Shown piece after piece: positions 1 to 12,800 of a DNA stretch of 64,000 nt. The notes under the pieces were generated by a model. That model did no database searches. It was given only the letters and a program-made list of their open reading frames with translations, and was not told the origin of the DNA. The stretch comes from Solen grandis. Its lineage: Eukaryota > Mollusca > Bivalvia > Adapedonta > Solenidae. Position numbers and translations under genes: made by a program. Positions within the stretch are counted from its first letter, which is position 1, and each line of letters opens with the position of its first letter. The stretch is taken from contig CM037781.1 of the NCBI GenBank assembly GCA_021229015.1, positions 33,769,525 to 33,833,524 on the forward strand, in the 5' to 3' direction.

Positions 1-235
1 AGATGGCTGTCTTCTATTACACTGTAAGTACAACATGACCAGGCAGGGCAGTCACAGATGGCTGTCTGCTTTTACACAGTAAGTACAACATGACCAGGCA
101 GGGCAGTCACAGATGGCTGTCTTCTATTACACAGTAAGTACAACATGACCAAGCAAAGCAGTCACAGATGGCTGTCTTCTATTACACAGTAAGTACAACA
201 TGCCAGGCAGGGCAGTCACAGATGGCTGTCTTCTT
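1..235. repeat. 55-bp minisatellite
   Basis: Four full units and a partial one begin at 1, 56, 111, 166 and 220, each opening AGATGGCTGTCT and containing GTAAGTACAACATGACC. It lies in the CAPN7 intron upstream of the first visible exon and may extend beyond the window. Confidence 0.9.
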
Positions 236-779
236 ACATGATGAGGTCCAGTAGTAGTATTGGAGAAGGATGGGGTAGTAGGGCCAAGTGCCTCAGCTGC
301 CAGTTTGGTGACTTTTTCATCCAGGATATTGGAATATGGGATTAATTTCTGATTTAAAGTAACTAGGTTTGTTTTGATACATTAAATATTGTAGTATTTT
401 ACTTACATATTCTGAAACTGTCTATAAAAAGTGGTCAAGATGAGATTTCTGTTTTAATGATAAAACGTTATTTTTACTTAAAACAGGCCAATTTAAAAAA
501 ATTTTTAAATTAAAAGGTTAAAAAAAAAAAAATTTCCCAATTTTGACCGGAATAGTTATCTATGAAATAAGATAATTATGACATTTTATAACTTTTTATT
601 TCCTCAGATTTGATAAAATAGTCATGCTTTCTCATTGGGAAGAGACCCTTAACAAATCTTAAAGACGCAAATTATGAATGAAAAAATTGCTGAATATAGA
701 AGAAACTTCAGTTTAAAAATTTAGCATATATTGAAGATGTTTTTGTTTGGAAGTATCCTATATATCCATTCTATTCCAG

Positions 780-888
780 GAGGCAGCCCAGGCCTTGCTC
801 AATGCAGCTTTAGGTGGGTCAAAGATGCCAGGGATAATGGATATGGCAAACAAATACATTCACCGGGCTGAGGAACTGAAGAAACAAG
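780..888 (+). other. CAPN7: CAPN7 exon: C-terminal helices of MIT domain 1
   Basis: The exon opens in phase 0 with [13 protein letters not shown] and ends AEELKKQ before a GTCAGT donor. It supplies the second and third helices of the first MIT domain, which in this family contacts ESCRT-III tails. The first helix must lie in the missing upstream exon. The acceptor is TTCCAG. Confidence 0.85.
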
Positions 889-3800
889 GTCAGTTTAAAG
901 TTTTAAAAACTTGGTAGCAATAAGTAATAACACTTGCTATAGGAATCCAAGTGCATCATTCCTGTTTTTAGCAATGAAGTTGAAATCTCGCTGTTTCCAT
1001 TCATGACCAGGACATCTGCTCACAAACAGTATCACAAACAAAACTGCAAACAAAATCAATGTAAGTGTAATGAGTGTACTTTCTGTGTAATTCAGGACAA
1101 ACATTTACTACCTGTTATTCCATTATAGCTATAGGTCAAACTGTAAATCAAATTGAATAAATCTGAAAACACTTGAATAGTCCTTTTGTTTAAAATACCA
1201 TGTCTATTTTTGTAATTTTGTTGGAATTTTTAGATAGTTTTGGTTCATATTCAAATGCCAAACCATAATGTTTTTCAGGAAGTATCTTTATACTGAAGTC
1301 CTTTCAGTTAACAGAGAGTGAGCTTAGTAAGGAGTATCAATGGTTCAACATACCAGAGTCATTAGCATGTTCTTGTCATCCTTATTAGACACTCAACATA
1401 TTTGGGTAGTTGCAGAACTAGTTAGGCAAAAAAAAAAAGTTCCGTTTCTGGTTTCCAGCAAATAAAAAAGAGGGTCGGTAGGTCGGGATTTTTTAAACTT
1501 TTTTCATGAATCAAAAGGTAAAAAAGGGGAAATAATTTTTTAAAGGCAAAAAGGTAAAAAAAAAATTAGGGTTTGTTGTTAAAAATGAGAGTCGGTCTGG
1601 GGACCAGAAACAGAACTTTTTTTTCTTTGGCTTGAGGATCTAGTTACTTGTGTTTGATATTGCTTTTCTTCTCAATATTTGCAGCTTCCAGTAATGGACC
1701 CAAGACCAAACAACCTGATAAATCAGAACAGCAGGTTTGTATTCTTCATGACTGTCCAGTAAAACCTGTAATGATTTACATGTATCACATTTTTAACCCT
1801 TTACTTCATATAGATTCATTCTGATGCATTGGCAAACAGAGTAGACCCAGATCAGACAGCTCCTACAGGACGTATCTGAACTGAGTCTGCTCTGTTTGCT
1901 CATACAATGTTGTAGCTCAGATTCTTCATTGTCTACGTGGCAAAGAAGAAAAATCCATTATTTTATAAACCATTTAAAGTTAAGCCAATTAATATTCATC
2001 AATTCAGAAATTTGTTCACGAATATTCATAAGATAAAAGGTTAAGTTAAAGTCCTGTAATGGTTCTGCTACATTTTGGACCTCATGGCCCTTCACTGAGA
2101 TAACCAAGGTTTCCTAATGTTTCATTAGGGAACCTTGGTTATCTTAGTGGAGGTAAAGGGGTCCAAGACATAGCAGAACCATACAGGGACTTTAACCCTT
2201 TCCCTCATATATACTCATTTTGATGCCCTCAATAGGTATCACATAAAGCCTGATCTGCAGAAAACCACAGTTAAACCTTACCAAATTTATTTACAAAATC
2301 CTCATTTCCAGACCACTGAGGAGCAGCGAACAGCATAAAACCTGATCAGCCTGCTAGTTACTCGCAAGCTGATCTGGTTTTATGCTGTTCGCATAGGTCT
2401 TTTCATGGTGTCCTCTATGAGGGAAAGGGTTAAGCAGGCGTTTTTTGCAGCTTGTATAAGTTTGCAAACTTGAACTGACTGGAAATATCCTGATCTTATG
2501 AATTGTGTATATATGTTTGCCCTCCAAACTTGAATGTTCAATATTGTATAGTGTATAGCCACATGATGAAGACATTGGTCAAATGCAAATACTCGTGTCT
2601 GTGAGGTAACCCCTTAACTTATGAATATTTATTTACTGAACTTTTAATGATTTATGAAACAATTGATGTTTCTTTGTTGTGCAAATGCATTAAATGAAAT
2701 TGCCAAAGTCTATTAAGTTCAAATATTTGTAACCAAACATAGGTCTATTTTTTCAATGACATTAAATTCCATTGAATCTATATTGTAAGATCATTAAGAT
2801 TTATTGACATCAAATATCATTTAATCCTATACCTCATTGTCCCTTCTTGTATGCACATTACATTAACTTTTGGTATCTCTTGTTAATTAATCTCTAATAC
2901 CTGGAATAATAATTTATCATGGTAAGACCAATCAGCAGACAAGTGCAGATAACTCTGTCAAGGATTTTACAAAGATTATTGGCCTTTTTCTGTGTAAAAA
3001 CAGTATGCAGGGGTATCAATCAACTTTAGCGATAGTTCTAGTTGTGGATAAGACCCATCCATGAAAAATGGATGATCATACAATAAAAGCTTGCTTAAAT
3101 TTTAAATTGTAGTGTGTAGTCAGTATTCAAGTTTGATTATGCATGTTTTTCTCTACACAGCTTGACATGGATCGCGCTCGGTTCTTGATCAAACAGGCGT
3201 TTGAAGAAGACGAGGCAGGTAATGCCGAGGACGCAGTGGTTCTGTACACAGAAGCTGTGGAGCTGTGCCTTAAAATTGTAATAATTCTTTTCTTGGCTTC
3301 CAATCTGTCTGTTCCTAGGCCTTAATGTTATACTGGTTTGAAGCCTTGAGGGTGACCAGTGGACCTTTCTCATGTTTACAGATAAATCTAAATTCAATTT
3401 TCAGATTATCCATTAGTTGCACTGGGATATCATGTTGTCAGCTGTTGACCTGTCTTACACAAAGGAAGATGTACATGTAGTTTTGTTTGTAGTATTGTGC
3501 AGTTGACCTAATCTTGAATAAAAAATAATCCCGATATAATGGATACAAGTGTGGTAATTTTTTTAAAAGCAAAATCTGAAAAGGTTCATTGATAAAACAG
3601 AAGTGGCAAGACTGCGAAATATGGTTACTTTGTATCGATTGCTACATAGTGAATACCAAATTCAGTGGGTAATGTACTATTAATTCAATGATATTGCACA
3701 CAAAATATAATACCGTTATATAATGTTATTAACTACATTGTAGTAGGTCAGTTGAAGTAATGGTCAAACATTTCTTAATCCAGCGCTCCAGTACCAGTGA

Positions 3801-6800
3801 CAAAGGCCTGGAAGAAAAAGTTACCAAATTGGCAACTCAGGCACTTGACCGGTAAGTCAAGAGAGGGGAAGTAGGTCCTGGAAAAAAATGAGCAAAAGTT
3901 GTGATCTCATTAGTGGCTATGCCACTCGTAAGAATATAATTTTTGAAGTTCACAAATGAAAAAAAATATTGCATCTTCCACAAAAATGAACTGATTTTCT
4001 TTATACTATATGTTGGAAAGAGTGAAATTTTTATCATTTTCACTGTGAAATGATCAAATATATTTTTCATTCGTATCGCAGTAATCCACTTAAAAGCATG
4101 AAACAATCAGTTTTTATGCTGATCCTTAATTTGTATAGAAGTAAACTTTTTGAAGAACTTTTTCCCTAAACAATTGAATTTAAGTTGTGTTACAAGCAAA
4201 TTAGTTTGTAAAAAAAAAAAAAAATGCCAGGGTCAGTTTTTTGTGTTGTGAATATGAACATTTAATCATAGCTGTCAGTCAATACATGAAATTTCCTTAT
4301 AGGGCAGAGCAGTTAAAGAAAAAGCCAGAGACTCTAACTGGAGCCAATCAGGCCCCTCCTGGCAATGTAGCCCTGCCTACCAACAAGCCAATCACTGCCA
4401 CTGGAAAGGTAGTCCCGCCCCTTGGTTTTGGGGCCTTTGCTGATGATGAAAATGAAACAGAAAATAGGCCAAGGTCACTCCCAAAGGTAGCAGTTGAAAA
4501 AACAAGGTCTGGATGTGTGAATGTAGGCCCAGGCAGCTATAGCAAGGAAGAGATTGGGGTCCTCAGGTATGCACTTTCCCTAGAACCGCATAATTTGAAC
4601 AAGAATTGAGTCTCAATGGAACATGCCTAAGTAACATACAGATAGCTATTGTACATATTCTAAGGAATTTTTTAATTCCCTATCTCAGCTCCTCTATATA
4701 TTGAAACATGGTCAGTTATGAGTAAAGTTACTCTCACTGTAAATGACCGATTATAGATTCTATTCCTTACAATGTTTCAGTATATAGGCCAACAGGATTG
4801 GTGCAAAAATAAAACAACATACAGTCAACATCGTACATGCAACCACCTGTATTAAATTACTTTTTTATTAAACGACCATTATGAATCTCGCCTGAACATT
4901 TTTATTATATAAATTTATCCCATTAAACGACTTTTTATGATGCGACCAGCGACAACATTAACCAAGTAAGCATGTAAGATTAAGCATGAAATCATCTTTT
5001 ATTGAGCAACTGTGTTTGATTGCCTTCGGACATTTTTGCATGTTTCTAATTAATGAGTACGCTGGCACATGCGTATTATTCAGCTTTAACACATCCAAAC
5101 AAACAAACAATTATCCCGATCATAAATGATCACCTGAAAGCAATTTGTTTTGACCACGCATGACTGCACCATTGACAACTAAATTCTAACTATAGTTCCT
5201 GGTTCCTGTTTCAACAGTTACTAAGCATAACAAAGGTGAAACCATCCCTCCAAATACTGAATGCTTCAGATTTTGGTAAAACATTATTTGGGAATAAGGT
5301 AAATTAATACTTCCCGATGCAGTCCATACCATTAATTATTTGTGCCTATACCAATGTACATTTCGTCTTATGATACCAGGGCGCATGTTGCAAATAAATC
5401 TATTGGGGGTGTCAGGATTTATGTTAGAGACATAAGGAAAGCTCTTTGCTTATTAATATTGTTTCTTGGAAATATCCGAATGTATCATGAATTTGTTGTC
5501 TAATGTTGTGTTTTTCCACCTAGCACCAAGCCTCGGCCAATGGACCAAGGTATTATTCCAACATAACAGCTAAAATTTGAAAGAAATGACAAAAAATAAT
5601 CATGTTGATGTTTATCGGTATAAAACAACATTTTGTAGTTTACATCGTATTCATGTTGTTGAAATATAACGTTATGATACATTTTAGCTTACAGTTTGTA
5701 CATGTATGACTGTTTGCCTGGATTTCCAAAAATATCTATTAAGAGACCATTTCATTAAGCAACCACTTTTTGGCAGTCTCTTGAGTGATCTCTTAATACA
5801 ATTATACAAGTATTTCCTCAGATACATATGTTTTAAAGGCATACTCCAATGGAATTGGGCCTCACATGCCCTAATGATTCACTTCTAGTGCTCACAGTAG
5901 TGGGTTTCTCTACATGTTCATTTACCCATTATCAATGATATGTATCCATGATGTTAGCCAGGCGCCTTTATGCCAGAAAGCCCGGACTTGCACATTATTT
6001 TCCCGATTTTACTTTTCTTCATAAATAATTGACTTTGTTGTTTCAGGTAACAGCATAATTTATGGAAAAACTAAAATAAATCACATACTTACAATTTTGT
6101 TTCAGTATTTTCATACAGGTACAAAATGTTGTCACCATTTGCACTAAGATTTAAGAAAAAAAAAATCTTTGGGGAGGGGGACGCATGCCCCCACACCCCC
6201 TAGCGATTTCAATTCCTAATGCGGGCTTGCACATCGTTTTCTTTCCAGCTACGCGCCTGTTAGCCATATAGGCAGCCTCTGTTATATCTCTGTTACTATG
6301 ATGCAACAATTCCTGTTGCAACCAGAACTAGATCTGCCTTAAACCATTTAACTCATATTGACATGTTTTGACACCTTACCAAACAGAGCAGACTTAGATC
6401 AGCCAGCACCCTCCATCTTTACCTGTCATTTTCCTTAATTGTTCTTGATTTATTTATAGTATTGTGATATTTGTTCAAATACTATTTATAAAACTCGACT
6501 TTTAAGCATTGAGAAAGGCTTTAACAAGTAGCTTTTTGTGATTTGAAAACTCATGTATATGGTTATTTCAGAACAACGTCGGACATAAACGGCAGGAAAT
6601 ATGTACCGTACCTGACTGTCGATCTGAAGGAGAAATTTGCCTTCCCGGTGACTTACACGTATGTATGGGTTGACTACCCACTAACATTATTTCACTCATT
6701 CAGAGACTAAATCTCAGTATTAGGGTAATGGTTGGTAGATTTTGTAATTATCTCTGATGAAAGCCATAAATCCCTGTCTCTCATGAAAACCAAAATGATA

Positions 6801-9800
6801 ATGATGATATAGAGGATATTTGTTGATCAGGTGTGTAAAATACCTACAATTATCACTTGTCCAGCCAAGCCCTTCCAATTTTTTTTTTGTTTTCCATATT
6901 TCTCTATTTTGAGTAAACATATCTCTCCTTTATGGAAATGATATTATTTCTGTTCTGTTGGAATATTTGATTTTCTCTTGTGTATGTTCTGGTATTTATC
7001 AATCTTTTCAACCCAAGCATGAAATGAAATAACAAAGTTCTGGTAGATTTAATCAAACCAGTTAATCAGGCAGTCATGAAAATACTGCTTAAAAGTAGAT
7101 TTTTCTTGGAAGGAAAATGCTCTTGGGGCATTTAATAGAAGCTCTAAAGTGTGTTTGCTTTTATTGTGAGAATAATTTTATGCAACAGGATCTAACATAA
7201 CCCTTTCCCTCATATAGACTCATTTTGACACACTCAATAGGTACCACATAAAGCCTGATCTGCAGAAAACCACAGTTAAACCTTACCAAATTTAATTGTA
7301 AAATCCTCATTTCCAGACCACTGAGGAGCAGCGAACAGCATAAAACCTGATCAGCCTGCGAGTTACTCGCAGGCTGATCTGGTTTTATGCTGTTGCATAG
7401 CCTGTTCTCTATGAATGGTATATGCTTATATGAGTAAATGTGTAGAGTATATTGTGTGAGTTATTATCACGTGCTTAAGTCATCGTCATGTGATGTCAAC
7501 TATTTGCTTTTTATGACGTCTTCTTTGAAACAACTGGCGGAAAATTGATGAAACTTTTCAGCGATGATCCTTGGATGGCCTGTCAAAAAGGCTAAAATAA
7601 AGTTGATTCATGCAGAACTCTTTTTGCTATGACAACCACAACAATTTAAAATTTATTTCTATTTTGCACAGATTATTCTCGTGATCTGCTACAAAAAATC
7701 CTAAAATAAAGTTGGTCCCTTGAAAAATAAGGCTTTCTAGTGTTTGGCTAATTTCTTTGTAATAATTCAGAAAATTACCCAATAATTTTGAATCTTTCTG
7801 ATGGTTTCGGTCACTAGACCAAATCTTAAGTGACCTATAAAGTTTGGGACCAATAAAGTTTTTTTATTTAGGCAGATGGTACTTAGGTGAGTGAACAAAG
7901 GGCCACCCTTTGCCCTCTTGTTTAATACATTACAAATATTTTGATATATCTTTTTACAATGTGTTGTTCAGACAATACTTTATTTATATCAAATATTGCA
8001 TCTATACTTTTAAATACACACATAGCGACAAAGATGGAAAACTGGCACTGTCTCCAAAGCAGAAGCGAGACTTTGGACGCTGGGTAAGACCTGAGGACTT
8101 CTGTGACTCTCCCCAGATGATCTATGCAGTGTCTAGTTTCAGCATTAGACAGGTAAAAAACATGTCCCCGTTAGTGCATACCTACAGATAAACACACAAA
8201 ACCCACATACACACACCTTCTGGCATGGAGTTGGTCAATTAGGTTCAGCGATTGAACACACCATAGACCAGTTTCACTAAATTTCTTCATATACAGAAAT
8301 ACACAGATGTAAAAGAGTATCATTCTTATTCTTAATTATAAATTTAATTGAAACATGCTTTTATAAAAGAACATCTTGATTTGAATTGTGTCTGTTTACC
8401 CATCCTTAAAGTCTTAGCCTTAGTGCAGCAGTTGGAGATCATTGTTTGATCCCTGGCTGTGACATGAAAAATTTGATAAAACGGGTACTGGTAAAGCTTC
8501 CTTGCTTCGCACTCAGAACATTAGGGTAGTTCCAGGACTGGTTGGCCTGATGTCAGGATAATGTGACTGGGTGTGGTATCATGCCATATGTCTACAGCTT
8601 GATTCATAGTAAGGCAGCACTATGTCTCATGTGTATGAAAGTCCCAAAATGACTGAATTACTGTTGATGGGATCTTAAACCTTAGCATACAAACAAACAA
8701 GTGTGAAGTACTGATAACAGTTACCATGTTACAGACTGTGGTATCAGACTGCAGTTTTGTGGCCTCCCTAGCTATCAGCGCCCAGTACGAGCGACGGTTT
8801 CAGAAGAAGTTGATCACAAGGCAAGTATGTCAGGCAGGATTTTTGTTGTCACTTATATCGTCATGGAAGTTATATTTCTTCCCTGGCTACCTTTTTTTTT
8901 TCCCCTCCATTTTTTTTTCCCTCCATTAAAATGCGGATAATACAGTGTCAGGATAATATGGCTGGGTGTGGTATCATGCCACTTGTGTATAGGGTGTGAT
9001 ACTGCAGCAGGGCAGCACTTCATCTCTCTCATGTTGAAATAGTCCCAAAATGATCAAATTACTCACAACGGGACATTAACCCAATTGAATAAGCAAAACT
9101 AAAAACCAAACAGATTTTTATTCATTCTTTAAATCATTCACCAGCTTAACTTGTGTTCCTTTTTTTTTCAGTATTGTGTATCCCCAAAATCGAGAAGGGA
9201 AACCTGTGTACAATCCATGTGGCAAATATCTGGTGAAACTCAATATCAATGGTGTACATAGGAAGGTATGTCATGGCTCAGCTCTACCTATCATACACTG
9301 TCAAACAGTCACACCAGATTTTTAGCTCACCTGAGCACGAAGTGCTCAAGGTGAGCTATTGTGATCACCTTTTGTCCGTCGTCCGTCGTCCGTCGTCCGT
9401 GCGTGCGTGCGTGCGTCCGTCCGTCGTCAACAATTTGCTTTAAACAACATCTCCTCCTGAACCGCTGAAGGGATTTTGACCAAACTTCACAGGAATCATC
9501 CTTATGATGCCCTCTATCAAAGTTGTACAAATTATTCAGATTGGTTGAAAAAGTAGGTCACAGGGGCTAAAAATAGATTTTAAAAACTCAAACTTTGAAA
9601 ATCTTCTTCTGCAAAACTGAAAGGCCTAGAGCTTAGATATTTGGTATGTAGCATCATCTTATGGGCCATTACCAAGATTGTACAAATCATAGCCCTATGG
9701 TGATAAATGCCCCTGCACCAGGGGTCACTTGTTTTACATAGAGTTATATAGGAAAATCTTTAAAAATCTTCTTCTATAAATCCATAAGGCCTAGAGCTTA

Positions 9801-12800
9801 GATATTTGGTATGTAGCATCATCTAATGGTTCATTACCAAGATTGTTCAAATCATAGCCCTATGGTGATAAATGCCCCCGCACCAGGGGTCACTTGTTTT
9901 ACATAGAGTTATATAGGAAAATCTTAAAAATCTTCTTCCGTCAATCCATAAGGCCCAGAGCTTAGATATTTGGTATGTAGCATCATCTAATGGTTCATTA
10001 CCAAGATTGTTCAAATCATAGCCCTATGGTGATAAATGCCCCCCACCAGGGGTCACTTGTTTTACATAGAGTTATATAGGAAAATCTTAAAAAATCTTCT
10101 TCTGTAAATCCATAAGGCCCAGAGCTTAGATATTTGGTATGTAGCATCATCTAATGGTTCATTACCAAGATTGTTCAAATCATAGCCCTATGGGGATAAA
10201 TGCCCCCACACCAGGGGTCACTTGTTTTACATAGAGTTATATAGGAAAATCTTAAAAAATCTTCTTCTGTAAATCCATAAGGCCCAGGGCTTAGAGTTTT
10301 GGTATGTAGCATCATCTAATGGTTCATTACCAAGATTGTTCAAATCATAGCCTTACGGTGATAAATGACCCCGCACCAGTGGTCACTTGTTTCACATAGA
10401 GTTACATAGGAAAAGACCTAGAGCTTAATCTATAGATTTGATGTGAAATATTGTCTAGTGGTCCGTACCCACATAATTCATGTAGACCAATCATAAAAAA
10501 AATATTTTGCAATATTACTAGTTTGAGAGATTATGACTAGATAATGGTTAAAATTTGGCCCTTGATTGAATCACTTTTTACTTTAAATTACATACTTGAT
10601 ATATGTTTTATATTAAAACTACGATTAAATAAAATGATAAAAAGACTAAGAGAATATATTGTGTCAATTGTATATTAAATAAAGGTTTTCTTTAAGAAAG
10701 ATATGAAAGTACAGATAATCGTATTGTTGGTAATAAAAACACATTCGGTCGTTTTAGGTTATAATATTATTAACCAATGAAAAATTAGGAAACTATTCAG
10801 CCCTCCATTTCCGGTTTCAGTTTGGTAGGTATACGATTCTCTTCAGAAATTTCAACAAATTATCGAAGATCATTAATCTAACAGACCTAAAAAGCGATTG
10901 AAAAGTAGGTCAGTAGGTCAAATCTTAGAAAAACCTTGTTTACACACTGGAGGCCACAATTTTGATTCAATTTTCCTCAAACTTGGTCAGCACAAATGTC
11001 CTCAGGTGAGCGTCTTTAGGGCCATCTTGGCCCTCTTGTTCTGTAAATCTACGGTACCTTGCTGGATATTAAGTTTAGATAACTGCATGAATGGATTATT
11101 ATACCCCTGTGCTGGGGGGCTATATAGGAATCATGTGCTTTGTCCCATCCCATCCCTTTCTGTTTTACAAAATATTTAGTATCTTTTGATATTGTCATTT
11201 CAAGGTATTCATCATCTTCAGTTATAGCTCTAGTCAGTTAACCTGAATGAAATATTCTGGTTGGTTCTTTCATCTAAAGTGTTGAGGTTTAAAGAGAGTT
11301 TTAAGGTCTAGATTTTTAAGGGTTAACTCATTACTAACATTCATTCTAAATATCAAACCATTAACAAAAAATCCAAACAGCAAGTTTTAAATCTGACTGT
11401 CTGGGTAAATATTTTTCTATTTTTTTTTTATTCTCAGATATTGCACTTCATGATCAGAACAAAGGCTTTGTTATGTTGGTGTTTACTACCATGCATTCAA
11501 CAGTATTTCAGTCATATATCAATGTCCATCTAATAACAAGCGGAAAAAAACCCTGAGAACTCAGGAGAACCGAGGTAAAATCATAGACCAAATTCAGGCT
11601 ATCTAGAAGGCTTCTCCAATAGAAAATTCCAAATAGCCCCGCTGGGATTTGAACCTACATTGGTGAAGGGCTGGGTGATGTCAGGTCATTTACACAAGTG
11701 ATTTTACCTGTATTTCATAAAATGCTTGCTAATTATATTTGATACTGACAGGTTATAGTGGATGATTATCTGCCTATGAGCAAGTATGAAGAGCTGCTAT
11801 GTTCCTACTCCAATAACAAAAACGAGCTATGGGTGTCAATTCTTGAGAAAGCCTACATGAAGGTCATGGGTGGATATGACTTCCCAGGATCAAACTCAGT
11901 AAGATGATTCAGTTTTTGTACTCATGCAAGTTTCATTTATCAAGTGATTTGCATACTGGTGACATGAGCTGTATAATAAAAAACAAAAAAACTCTCAAAA
12001 CATGGCCTCTTTGCTTTTGAAATAAAAATCAAAAGTACATATTTCAAAAATGACATATTGACTTGATTTGACTATTTGAGTTTACCGTCACATTGACAGC
12101 ATTTCAGTCATATAGTGACGTCCAGCTAATTACAGGTGAAGGAAGACCCTGAATGCACGGAGGCATCCAGGTAGAACCACCAACCTACCGCAAGCCAGCT
12201 GGAAGGCTTCCTCATATGAAAATCCGAATGGCCCTGCCGGGATTCGAACCCATGCAGTGAGGGGCTGAGTGAGTGTAAAAGTCAGCGACTTTATCCTCTC
12301 GGCCACGGAGGCCCCCATGACATATTGTATTTAACCCTTTCCCTCATAGAGGACACCATGAAAAGACCTATGCAAACAGCATAAAACCAGATCAGCCTGC
12401 AAGTAACTCGCAGGCTGATCAGGTTTTATGCTGTTCGCTGCTCCTCAGTGGTCTGGAAATGAGGATTTTGTTATTAAATTTGGTAAGGTTTAACTGTGGT
12501 TTTCTGCAGATCAGGCTTTATGTGGTACCTATTGAGTGCGTCAAATGAGTCTATATGAGGGAAAGGGTTAAAACACAGTATTGAATATCTCAATACTACA
12601 CCTCATTTTTCAGAATATTGATCTCCACGCCCTGACGGGATGGATTCCGGAACGTATCTCCATGAGATCATCGGGTCATGATGATGATCGGTTTGACAAA
12701 GACAAGGAGTTCAAAAGGATTTTGAACCGTTTTCACCATGGTGACTGCCTTGTTACTGTAGCAACAGGAGATATCCCAGAGGTCGAGGCAGAAAGAGCGG

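Noticed and set aside
1..235. CRISPR-like array
   Set aside because: Adjacent 55-bp units without unique spacers in an animal intron; an ordinary minisatellite.
3143..3325. Stand-alone small protein starting [14 protein letters not shown]
   Set aside because: It is the CAPN7 exon 3161-3277 plus flanking intron; the splice sites and MIT similarity define the true limits.
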